From positions 1 through 35,672 of the forward strand of contig JAAEMP010000389.1 in assembly GCA_024225445.1 (NCBI GenBank): a DNA stretch of 35,672 nucleotides, written 5' to 3'. Origin of the DNA: Hyphomicrobiales bacterium. Its GTDB lineage: Bacteria; Pseudomonadota; Alphaproteobacteria; Rhizobiales; Rhizobiaceae. The notes below the pieces were generated by a model. It had not been told where the DNA came from. It did not search any database and saw nothing but the letters and a program-made list of their open reading frames with translations. Below are positions 17,447-24,724 of the stretch, one piece after another. Position 1 is the first letter of the stretch; the number at the start of each line of letters is the position of its first letter. Both the position numbers and the translations under genes were made by a program.

Positions 17447-17664
17447 CTGGTTTTGTGACTTGAGTACGTTGCCATCGAATTGAACAGTCAATTTTCTTTG
17501 CTGCAGATTATATCAATCAAAATTCACTGTTTTTCCAGTTCGCCAATTGATGCCGAACTTTATACTTAAAACAAATATCAGTTCAAGTTCAGCCAAAAAC
17601 CACAACATTGATATTCGAATAAATAGGGAAATAGGTAATAAAACAAAAATGAGGGGTTGTCAAA

Positions 17665-17693
17665 ATTGGTATGTTATTGGTAGACTATTGGTC
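17665..17693 (+). promoter_or_regulatory. Phased heptamer array upstream of the ligase/glxBCD operon
   Basis: Three direct repeats with an exact 11-bp period: ATTGGTA at 17665, ATTGGTA at 17676 and ATTGGTC at 17687, separated by 4-base spacers. They end 36 bases before the proposed start at 17730. One repeat per helical turn is the pattern recognised by AraC-type double HTH proteins or OmpR/PhoB-type regulators. The same heptamer occurs in arrays at 23535, 26261 and 33470. The remainder of the 318-base gap 17412-17729 is AT-rich with no gene. Confidence 0.6.
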
Positions 17694-17729
17694 AGGATCA
17701 ATTGCAGCCAAATTGCAGGGAGAACTATT

Positions 17730-19208
17730 GTGGTGATGGATATTGAGAAATTTGTACAAGCCGATGGCCGTGACAAACTGGTCAAGGAGGTTCGCAAGCG
17801 GATTGATGCCAACAAAATAGAATACCTCTACCTGCAATTTGTTTCTGTTACCGGGAAGATTATGGGCAAGGGGATTCCTGCAGACCATTGGGAGTCTGTT
17901 GCGCAAAAGGGTTTCCAACTGGTTTATGGTGCGACCATGAACCTGTTTACCAATCGCGCCGGCGAATATCTGGGTTACGGACCCGAAGCAGCGGAACTTG
18001 TCGGGATTCCCGAACCTGAAACTATGATGCAACTGCCCTGGGACAAGCGTGTTGCGCGTTTTTACTGCACATTGTTCCGTAATCGTGAAGAGCGTGAAAA
18101 TCCTGGAGGGTTTTTGACTGCCGACTGTCGAGGTAACCTGCGCCGCTTGCATGATGATTTTACTGCCAAACACAACGGCCTAAAGCTGCGCATTGGCACT
18201 GAACCGGAAATGATGTGGCTGAAATTTGATGAAAATGGCAAGCCCAAGGATGGATATTCAAAACCTTATTGCTACCATATTGACCAGTTTGAAAGCCTGC
18301 GTCCTGTCTATATGAAAGTTCTGGAGTATTCCCGTGCGATGGGCCTCGACATGATCCAGGGAGATCATGAAGACGCTCCGGGACAGTTGGAACTTAACTG
18401 GATGTTTGACGATGTGATGCGAAATGCAGACCGGCTGACCACCTACCGGCAAATCTGCGCCCAGGTAGCTCGCGAATTCGGAATATTTGCCTGTTTCATG
18501 ACCAAGCCATTCATGGGTGTTTCTGCGTCAGGCTGCCATCACAATATGTCGTTATGGCATGGCGGAACCGATGAATTCGTGCGTTGCGGTAATGACCCGG
18601 ATAATTTGCCTGGGATGAAAGAGAACTACATGTATATCAAGGGTGGTGAAAACACATTCATGCCTGATGGTGATGATGTGCAAATGCCGCAAAAGGCTGG
18701 TCTGGAAGCGATTGGCGGCATTGTTCACCATTTGCGTGCGCTAACGGCAATCGGTTGTTCAACCGTAAATTCCTACCGTCGCTTGTGGGATACAGGTTTC
18801 TGGGCTCCGGTATTTGCCGATTGGGGTTTTCAAAACCGGACCACCGGATTGCGGGTATCCGCACCAGGCCGGTTTGAATATCGTTCAGTCGATTCAATGG
18901 TTAATCCCTATATTATGGGTTCTACCATATTGGCAGCCGCTGATGATGGTATCGACAACAAACTGGACCCGGGTGAACCCGAAGAACGTAACATTTATGA
19001 CGCGATTGATGCAGGAAAGCAGGTCAAAAAGCTCCCCATGTCACTGGGTGAAGCTCTTGAGGCACTGGAAGCTGATGAGGTTGTGCAACGTGGTATGCCT
19101 GGTGAAATGTACCGACTTTATCACGAATATAAATCCGATGAATGGGCGCGGTTTATGTCAACCGTTACCGATTGGGATAATGAAACCTACATGGAATGCC
19201 TGCCATAA
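17730..19208 (+). CDS. Glutamine-synthetase-family ligase, GlnT/GmaS-like
   Basis: 492 residues from GTG 17730 (GGGAG at 17718-17722, 7 bases upstream) or 490 from ATG 17736. The open frame runs back to 17547, but that part contains the repeat array and no protein similarity. Visible GS motifs: GTEPEMMWLKF and GDHEDAPGQLELNW (metal and glutamate binding), SASGCHHNMSLW (ATP-site His), NSYRRLWDTGFWAP, and FEYRSVDSMVNPYIMGSTILAAADDGID. It ligates an amine or ammonia to the gamma-carboxyl of glutamate using ATP. GlnT and GmaS (gamma-glutamylmethylamide synthetase) are usually about 435-450 residues, so this is roughly 45 longer. It is followed at 43 bases by glxB, as expected for the first step of an N-methylglutamate-like route, but the amine substrate is unproven. 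Confidence 0.88.
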   Translation: MVMDIEKFVQADGRDKLVKEVRKRIDANKIEYLYLQFVSVTGKIMGKGIPADHWESVAQKGFQLVYGATMNLFTNRAGEYLGYGPEAAELVGIPEPETMMQLPWDKRVARFYCTLFRNREERENPGGFLTADCRGNLRRLHDDFTAKHNGLKLRIGTEPEMMWLKFDENGKPKDGYSKPYCYHIDQFESLRPVYMKVLEYSRAMGLDMIQGDHEDAPGQLELNWMFDDVMRNADRLTTYRQICAQVAREFGIFACFMTKPFMGVSASGCHHNMSLWHGGTDEFVRCGNDPDNLPGMKENYMYIKGGENTFMPDGDDVQMPQKAGLEAIGGIVHHLRALTAIGCSTVNSYRRLWDTGFWAPVFADWGFQNRTTGLRVSAPGRFEYRSVDSMVNPYIMGSTILAAADDGIDNKLDPGEPEERNIYDAIDAGKQVKKLPMSLGEALEALEADEVVQRGMPGEMYRLYHEYKSDEWARFMSTVTDWDNETYMECLP

Positions 19209-19251
19209 ACGGACCAGGAAAGACATTTTACAGTAACAGGAGGACAAGTTT

Positions 19252-20187
19252 ATGTGCGGAATCGCAGGCGTTATTCACCGTAACGGTACCAGCAATATTG
19301 GCATGGAAATGACCAATATGCTGCAGGCTTTAAAGCATCGTGGACCGGATTCCACCGGGTTTGCAATCTATGGTGAGCCCGACGAGAATACTTTTATAAT
19401 GCGTTTCAAGGTAGCTGAACAGGAAGACCTGAGCAGTGGCCTGAAAATTCACGAAGAAATAATAGCCCGCAAGGCTGAAGTTGATAAGGTACTCAAGACT
19501 CTTGGTGTGCAGGTAACAGAACTTGAAGAAGCAACCGAATACGCGTTTCGTTACGAAATCCAGTATTCCGGTGATATGAAGACACTGGCTGATCATATTG
19601 AAGATATCGAAGGAGCGGAAATCCTGTCGATCGGCTCAGCACTGGAATTGATCAAGGACCTGGGCGACGCAACTGTGGTGTCCGAAGCTTACGGTTTGGG
19701 AGATTTCACCGGAACGCATGGCATTGGGCATACGCGAATGGCAACTGAATCTGATGTTGATATCCGTTCGGCCCATCCCTACTGGGCCTATCCCTATAGT
19801 GATATTGCGGTTGTACACAATGGCCAGATCACCAATTACTGGCTGATGCGACGTCAGCTGGAGCGCGAAGGCCAGCGTTTCGTTTCCAATTGCGACTCTG
19901 AATTGTTGGCGGTTTATACGGCATCAAATCTTGAGAAGGGATTGACACTGGAAGAAAGTCTCAAGAAATCGATTGACGAAATTGATGGTGTGTTTACCTA
20001 TCTGGTCACTACAAAAGATCAACTTGGCATGGCCAAGGATACAATGGCCGCCAAACCGATGGTTCTTTACGTTAGTGACGATCTGGTGGTGCTGGCTTCC
20101 GAAGAAGTGGCCATCCGGGCAATTATCCCCCATGAAATTGATACATGGGATCCCTATGAAGAGGAGGTACGGGTATGGCAGGCGTGA
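19252..20187 (+). CDS. glxB: Class II glutamine amidotransferase, GlxB/MgsA family (module 2)
   Basis: 311 residues. MCGIAGVIH gives the N-terminal nucleophile Cys2; HRGPDSTGFAIY, GHTRMATES, HNGQITNYW and CDSELLAVY form the glutamine/gamma-glutamylamide site. The roughly 75-residue insert between HRGPDSTG and GHTRMATES (TELEEATEYAFRYEIQYSG and so on) is the GlxB/MgsA insert. An excellent AGGAGG lies just before the ATG. In N-methylglutamate synthase the MgsA subunit removes methylamine from gamma-glutamylmethylamide and channels it to MgsC. The 3' end overlaps the glxC start by 13 bases, so translation is probably coupled. Paralogous to 4862-5773. Confidence 0.92.
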   Translation: MCGIAGVIHRNGTSNIGMEMTNMLQALKHRGPDSTGFAIYGEPDENTFIMRFKVAEQEDLSSGLKIHEEIIARKAEVDKVLKTLGVQVTELEEATEYAFRYEIQYSGDMKTLADHIEDIEGAEILSIGSALELIKDLGDATVVSEAYGLGDFTGTHGIGHTRMATESDVDIRSAHPYWAYPYSDIAVVHNGQITNYWLMRRQLEREGQRFVSNCDSELLAVYTASNLEKGLTLEESLKKSIDEIDGVFTYLVTTKDQLGMAKDTMAAKPMVLYVSDDLVVLASEEVAIRAIIPHEIDTWDPYEEEVRVWQA

Positions 20188-21011
20188 GTACATCCCATGA
20201 AATGGGGCTCCACACAGAGCCGCTAAAAGGCCGTGACATCAAAACGATGTTCAAACTCGAGAATGAAGGCGGCTATGCCTATTCTTTTGCTCGTGACGTT
20301 GATTTCAACAAGCGGGCAGAAATGGATGCTGAAGGCAAGGAAGCGCCTGAGATAAACCGTGAAATCAGGGAACTGATGGACCAAGGCAATGGTACGATCG
20401 TTATCAGGAATCCTGGTGCGAAGCATTCCATAGTTGTCGGTATCCTCAATCGCATGAATATCATTGTGGAAGGCAGTCTTGGCTATTTCGGCTGTGGTCT
20501 GCTCGATGGCCCCAATGTACGCATATCGGGGCGGGTAGGCTGGTCGTTTGGCGAGAATATGATGGCCGGTGTGGTGATCGTGGAAAAAAATGCCGGATCA
20601 ACTTTTGGTGCCGCTATTCGTGGCGGAGATCTGATCTGCCGAGGATCGGTCGGTTCGCGCACAGGAATTGACCAAAAAGGTGGAACAATCATTGTTGGTG
20701 GAGATACCGGCGCATTCACCGGTTTCATGATGCAACGTGGTCGTATGATTATCTGTGGTAACGCTGGCAAAAATCTGGGCGATTCCATGTATGACGGCAC
20801 AATATATGTTGGCGGAGAAATCCGTGATCTGGGTGTCGATGCGGTACCCGAGGAGTTGTCAGACAGCGACAAAGCCTGGTTAGCCCGGAAATTGTCGATG
20901 TATGAATTGCTTCCCGAAAATGGCGTGGATCACTTCACCAAGATTGTCGCAGGTAAACAATTGTGGAGCTACGACAATCTGGAACCATCAGAGAAAAAAC
21001 TGGTTCTTTAG
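20175..21011 (+). CDS. glxC: GXGXG-domain protein, GlxC/MgsB family
   Basis: 278 residues. It contains the beta-helix GXGXG repeats of the glutamate synthase alpha subunit C-terminus (GCGLLDGPNVRISGRVGWSFG, AGSTFGAAIRGGDLICRGSVGSRTG, GGTIIVGGDTGAFTG, GRMIICGNAGKNLGDSMYDGTIYVGG). An N-terminal extension of about 60 residues (GLHTEPLKGRDIKTMFKLENEGGYAYSF) makes it longer than typical GlxC proteins of about 230. The ATG at 20175 has GAGGAGG at 20161-20167, 7 bases upstream, and lies within the end of glxB. It is the structural subunit that holds amidotransferase and synthase domains together. In module 1 the same domain is fused to the FMN domain. Confidence 0.9.
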   Translation: MAGVSTSHEMGLHTEPLKGRDIKTMFKLENEGGYAYSFARDVDFNKRAEMDAEGKEAPEINREIRELMDQGNGTIVIRNPGAKHSIVVGILNRMNIIVEGSLGYFGCGLLDGPNVRISGRVGWSFGENMMAGVVIVEKNAGSTFGAAIRGGDLICRGSVGSRTGIDQKGGTIIVGGDTGAFTGFMMQRGRMIICGNAGKNLGDSMYDGTIYVGGEIRDLGVDAVPEELSDSDKAWLARKLSMYELLPENGVDHFTKIVAGKQLWSYDNLEPSEKKLVL

Positions 21012-21057
21012 TCAATTTTCCCCAAAATGGGGCTAACCTCATTAGAGGAACTATAAA

Positions 21058-22434
21058 ATGTTGGATAAACCTAACGCTGCAGACGCAGGTCACACCAAAC
21101 TTCAGGTGGAGAAGAAATACTCTCTTGGCAAGAGTCAGATTTTTACCCCGGAAGTGATCAATGACATTCACATTAAGTCTGAACTTGGGCGTTATAGAAT
21201 GCGCGGGTTTTCATTGTTCAAGAAAATTCCCCATTGGGATGATTTGACATTCCTGCCCGGCACGTTGACTCGTTTTGTTATCGAGGGTTACCGCGAAAAA
21301 TGCCTGACTAAAACCATCATCGGCCCAAAAGCCAAGCGACCTCTGGAGCTTGATATTCCAATTTATATTACCGGTATGAGTTTTGGTGCTTTATCGTTTG
21401 AAGCAAAAACTGCCCTGGCACGAGGAGCAACAATGGCGGGTACTGCCACCTGTTCGGGGGAAGGGGGAATGATCCCTGATGAAAGGCGTTATTCGTCCAA
21501 ATGGCTATATCAGTGTATCCAGTCACGTTATGGCTTTAATCCCCACCACCTGCAACTGGCTGATGGTTGCGAATTCTTCATCGGGCAGGGTTGCAAGGTT
21601 GGATTGGGAGGGCACCTTATGGGTCAAAAGGTTACCGACCAGGTGGCCGAAATGCGTTCATTGCCGGCCGGTATTGACCAGCGCTCGCCGGCTCGACATC
21701 CTGACTGGCTTGGACCTGATGATCTGGCGTTGAAAATAAATGAGATACGCGAAGCAACCGATGGTCAAATTCCTATTCAGCTGAAGCTTGGTGCTGCGCG
21801 AGTCTACGATGATGTACGCATGGCGGCAAAAACAGGACCGGATTCCATCTATATCGATGGAATGGAGGGGTCAACTGGTGCTGGGCCACATCTTGCAACA
21901 GAAGAAACCGGTGTTCCTGGCATGGCTGCCATTCGCCAGGCACGAAGGGCAATTGATGACATTGGCATGCGGGGTGAAATCTCTCTGGTTTATGCAGGCG
22001 GCATCAGGAATGGCGGTGATGTTGCCAAAGCGATAGCGCTGGGGGCGGATGCAATTGCTATTGGCCATTCTGCGATGATGGCACTAAATTGTAACAAGGA
22101 GATTCCCGAGGCCGATTACCCATCCGAAATGGGTGTTCATGCCGGTGAGTGTTACCACTGTCACACCGGACGCTGCCCGGTTGGGGTGGCAACACAGGAC
22201 CCGGTTTTGCGGTCGCGTCTCGATCCTGATGAAGCTGCAGAACGCGTTTACAATTTCCTGCACACACTCACTATTGAAGCACAAATGATGGCGCGGGCCT
22301 GTGGTAAAACCAATATACACAGTCTTGAGCCCGAAGACTTGGCAGCCTTGACAATGGAAGCCTCGGCAATTGCCCAGGTACCATTGGCGGGAACCGAGCA
22401 TACGGTCGGTGTTGCTGACTATCACCACATTTAA
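21058..22434 (+). CDS. glxD: FMN/Fe-S glutamate-synthase domain protein, GlxD/MgsC family
   Basis: 458 residues. FMN-binding TIM-barrel features: IYITGMSFGALSFEAKTALARGA, CSGEGGM, GQGCKVGLGGHLMGQKV, PIQLKLGAARVYDDV, YIDGMEGSTGAGP and YAGGIRNGGDVAKAIALGADAIAIG. ECYHCHTGRCPVGVATQDP carries the cysteines expected for the [3Fe-4S] cluster. The enzyme reduces the imine formed between the channelled amine and 2-oxoglutarate (giving N-methylglutamate in MgsC, glutamate in GltB). No GltD-like electron donor is encoded in this operon, so ferredoxin or the module 1 oxidoreductase might serve. AGAGGAA precedes the ATG at the usual distance. The gap to glxC is 46 bases. Confidence 0.93.
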   Translation: MLDKPNAADAGHTKLQVEKKYSLGKSQIFTPEVINDIHIKSELGRYRMRGFSLFKKIPHWDDLTFLPGTLTRFVIEGYREKCLTKTIIGPKAKRPLELDIPIYITGMSFGALSFEAKTALARGATMAGTATCSGEGGMIPDERRYSSKWLYQCIQSRYGFNPHHLQLADGCEFFIGQGCKVGLGGHLMGQKVTDQVAEMRSLPAGIDQRSPARHPDWLGPDDLALKINEIREATDGQIPIQLKLGAARVYDDVRMAAKTGPDSIYIDGMEGSTGAGPHLATEETGVPGMAAIRQARRAIDDIGMRGEISLVYAGGIRNGGDVAKAIALGADAIAIGHSAMMALNCNKEIPEADYPSEMGVHAGECYHCHTGRCPVGVATQDPVLRSRLDPDEAAERVYNFLHTLTIEAQMMARACGKTNIHSLEPEDLAALTMEASAIAQVPLAGTEHTVGVADYHHI

Positions 22435-22451
22435 ACCAGAAGGAAATTCAC

Positions 22452-22862
22452 ATGGCTGGAACTGGCTATAAGGGTGTCGAAATCGATGATGTTGATCATT
22501 TCCTCAAAGGAGGTGGCATTGATTCAGAACGTGAAAAAGTTATCGGGCAGCATATCGGTTATCGTTATGATGTAAATTTATTGCCTGATTACGAACGAAT
22601 CACGCCATTTCTAAAGGGGTATTTGGAATTTATGGGTTGGGATGATCTTAACTGGCTCGAAGACGTTCATATGGGATATGATGATGGCAAAGCAGCTGTG
22701 TTTGACCGCAACATTAATGGTTGGGTAGCCATCCCGGACGAGTATGAGTTGCCATCCAATCAGCAGGATCGCGATATGATAGCCCGCGAATTGCTGATCA
22801 AGTTTCAAATGTCGCCAGATCATCCGTTGGTTGTGTTAAACAAAGCTTATCGCAAATATTAG
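22452..22862 (+). CDS. Unrecognised 136-residue protein, last gene of the ligase/glxBCD operon
   Basis: I do not recognise this family. It is a soluble protein, rich in Asp, Glu and Tyr, with no signal peptide, membrane segment or cysteine. Notable segments are YRYDVNLLPDYERITPFLKGYLEFMGWDDLNWLEDVH, VFDRNINGWVAIPDEYELPSN and the basic tail LNKAYRKY. It starts 17 bases after the glxD stop with AGAAGGAAA upstream, so it is almost certainly translated from the operon. Position suggests an accessory or assembly subunit of the synthase, or a partner of the ligase. Codon use is not obviously different from its neighbours. It ends 11 bases from the convergent gene at 22874. Confidence 0.75.
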   Translation: MAGTGYKGVEIDDVDHFLKGGGIDSEREKVIGQHIGYRYDVNLLPDYERITPFLKGYLEFMGWDDLNWLEDVHMGYDDGKAAVFDRNINGWVAIPDEYELPSNQQDRDMIARELLIKFQMSPDHPLVVLNKAYRKY

Positions 22863-22873
22863 GGCATTTCCGG

Positions 22874-23419
22874 TTAAGGCCCGTTGGCAACATTCCAATC
22901 CGGTTTGAATCCAAGGACAATTACATCATCAGACAAAGTCGGGTTAAACAACCGGTTGTGCCACAGTGTAGCCTGATACATGGGGATATCATTTTCCAGT
23001 CGCCGAACCTGACAGGGCAATGTGTATTTTTGGGTAAACTGTTCAAATGTCAAAATGCACCCGCTGCTGTTCAACAAGGATTCAGCCAATACAGAGGCTG
23101 GCGAAAAAAGCGCAGATAACTCATCACAAAATTCATCGGCACGATGATAATGTGTTGACTGCAAATAAGTTAGTCCCTTTTTATATGTGTCTTGCGGATC
23201 GTTGTGCTTTTGCACCTGAAATTTGAAAAATTCAGTGCTTTCCTGCGGCAGTTTTCGGGTAATTAGCGTGACAATACCGTTTGAAAGTATTTTGCCCGAT
23301 CCATCGACAATTCCTGGGCGCATTCCAATTGAAGGCCTGCCCTCATCTTCACGCATGGCAATTTGACGTATCCGGCATTGCCAACCCAGAAATTGATTAC
23401 AAAGATTTTCCGGCGTCAT
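22874..23419 (-). CDS. Unrecognised conserved-looking 181-residue protein
   Basis: No family that I can name with certainty; I have an impression of similar hypothetical proteins in other alphaproteobacteria. It is soluble, without signal peptide or membrane helices. Segments that look constrained: FLGWQCRIRQIAMREDEGRPSIGMRP near the start, VTLITRKLPQESTEFFKFQVQKHNDP, YLQSTHYHRADEFCDELSALFSP, and TLWHNRLFNPTLSDDVIVLGFKPDW at the end. The ATG at 23419 is preferred over a TTG two codons upstream (AAGG is at 10 and 4 bases respectively). It is convergent with the ligase/glx operon and has the phased ATTGGT array upstream of its start, so co-expression with that operon is likely. I offer no function. 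Confidence 0.75.
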   Translation of the reverse strand: MTPENLCNQFLGWQCRIRQIAMREDEGRPSIGMRPGIVDGSGKILSNGIVTLITRKLPQESTEFFKFQVQKHNDPQDTYKKGLTYLQSTHYHRADEFCDELSALFSPASVLAESLLNSSGCILTFEQFTQKYTLPCQVRRLENDIPMYQATLWHNRLFNPTLSDDVIVLGFKPDWNVANGP

Positions 23420-23516
23420 GTACAATGTGCCTTGTTACAACCAGGTAAAAAGATCGCAACTGTTGCAGACAGTTTACGTATTCGCTCTTTCATGAATATT
23501 CCCCTTCAGGTGTATT

Positions 23517-23573
23517 TATACCAAATGAGCATTCATTGGTATACTATTACGTTGTAATTGGTGAAAATTGGAA
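23517..23573. promoter_or_regulatory. Phased heptamer array and inverted repeat upstream of the 181-residue gene
   Basis: TATACCAA at 23517-23524 is mirrored by TTGGTATA at 23536-23543 with an 11-base spacer. From 23535 heptamers follow at helical spacing: ATTGGTA at 23535, a weak ATTACGT at 23546, ATTGGTG at 23557 and ATTGGAA at 23567. The element lies about 100-150 bases upstream of the minus-strand start at 23419, and about 60 bases past the 3' end of the GlxA-type gene at 23636. It matches the arrays at 17665, 26261 and 33470. Confidence 0.55.
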
Positions 23574-23635
23574 TGACATCGTTTTTTGAGCATTACCAGA
23601 GGAACTCCCTGAGAAAACCCGGAAGTTTTAACAAA

Positions 23636-24589
23636 CTATTTGGCAAAACGATGCTGTAGCGGCTTGGATTTGTATCTTGTTTTAAAGTACTTTGAAAGGT
23701 GTGAACTGGACTGGAATCCGCAACCCAGAGCAATCTCATTGACGCTGAGGTCGGTCTGGCGCAGCAAACCGGCGGCGCGGTCGAGCCTCATTTCCCGATA
23801 ATAGAGCAGTGGTGATTTTCCCAGATATCGAGCAAATAACCGATCAAGTTGCCGGTGGGAAATTGATAGTTGCTCAGCAATTTTGATAATGGGGATGGGT
23901 GTTTCGAGTTGGGAAGCCATGATCACCAGCGCTTTGGAAAGGGTAGTGTTTCTCTCAGCATACCTATACCCGCTGGTAATTGGTTGTAATTGCTTGTCGT
24001 CTCGAATTTTGTCGTGGAAAAAGTTTTCAGCTATTCGACCAATCGCATCTGCATTCAGGCTTTCAGAAAAAAAGTTGAGCATCAAATCAAGACTTGATGT
24101 ACCTCCGGCACAGGAAAATCGATTGCCATCAACTTCCAGAATTGAAGCACGGATATCCAAATCGGGGAACCTTTCACGATAGGCGCTTTGGCATTTCCAG
24201 TGAATGGTTGAGCGGCAATTGTTAAATAAACCGCAGGCTGCGACAACAAATGAACCGTCGGAGATCGCTCCGATCATCTTGCTCTTGCGCGCCTGCATTT
24301 TGAGCCAATGCTCGATTTGCATTGACAAGAATGAATGGGAACTATCGCCGCCGCAAACTGCGATGGTTTCAACATGTTCCAACTCTTCAAGAGATTTGCA
24401 TTGTATGCCAATTCCGCTTGACGACAAAACCGGTCCCTCATTTTCTGATATTATTGACCAAGAATAATCAGAGGTTCCAGTTTCTATATTGGCTGCCCGC
24501 AGGGCGTCAATTGCACATGATAAAGCCACCATAGAAAAACCAGGGATGAGCAAAAAACCGTAACTTGAATGAGCCTGATCTGATTTCAT
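23636..24589 (-). CDS. GlxA-type AraC-family regulator (second copy)
   Basis: 317 residues. A DJ-1/PfpI-like sensor at about 8-175 (YGFLLIPGFSMVALSCAIDALRAAN, ETIAVCGGDSSHSF, STIHWKCQSAYRERFPDL, FSCAGGTSSLDLMLNFF) is followed by the double AraC HTH at about 225-315 (IPIIKIAEQLSISHRQLDRLFARYLGKSPLLYYREMRLDRAAGLLRQ and LSVNEIALGCGFQSSSHLSKYFKTRYKSKP). It is clearly distinct from the copy at 6867-7805. Divergent from the FAD oxidoreductase at 24725 and in the middle of genes that carry ATTGGT arrays, it is the best local candidate for the regulator that reads them: AraC proteins contact two boxes about one helical turn apart. Ligand probably glycine betaine, dimethylglycine or a related amine, by family analogy. 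Confidence 0.9.
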   Translation of the reverse strand: MKSDQAHSSYGFLLIPGFSMVALSCAIDALRAANIETGTSDYSWSIISENEGPVLSSSGIGIQCKSLEELEHVETIAVCGGDSSHSFLSMQIEHWLKMQARKSKMIGAISDGSFVVAACGLFNNCRSTIHWKCQSAYRERFPDLDIRASILEVDGNRFSCAGGTSSLDLMLNFFSESLNADAIGRIAENFFHDKIRDDKQLQPITSGYRYAERNTTLSKALVIMASQLETPIPIIKIAEQLSISHRQLDRLFARYLGKSPLLYYREMRLDRAAGLLRQTDLSVNEIALGCGFQSSSHLSKYFKTRYKSKPLQHRFAK

Positions 24590-24611
24590 TTACTAGATCA
24601 CCAAAGTAATT

Positions 24612-24626
24612 GACCATGATATGGTC
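24612..24626. promoter_or_regulatory. 15-bp inverted repeat between divergent genes
   Basis: GACCAT at 24612-24617 and ATGGTC at 24621-24626, separated by GAT, with partial continuation outward (TTG and CAA). It lies 23-37 bases from the GlxA-type start at 24589 and about 100 bases from the FAD oxidoreductase start at 24725, a natural operator position for a divergent pair. No other copy was noticed in the window. Confidence 0.4.
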
Positions 24627-24724
24627 CAATATTTATCTTTATTTGTCCAGAACCTTGTTTGCAGTGAAGCAATTTAGGGGCATTCTGATATTAACTTCAG
24701 CTGGATACCCAAAAGGAAACTCAA

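Noticed and set aside
17547-17729. N-terminal extension of the ligase reading frame to 17547
   Set aside because: No protein similarity, AT-rich, and it contains the 11-bp repeat array; GTG 17730 has a well-spaced ribosome site.
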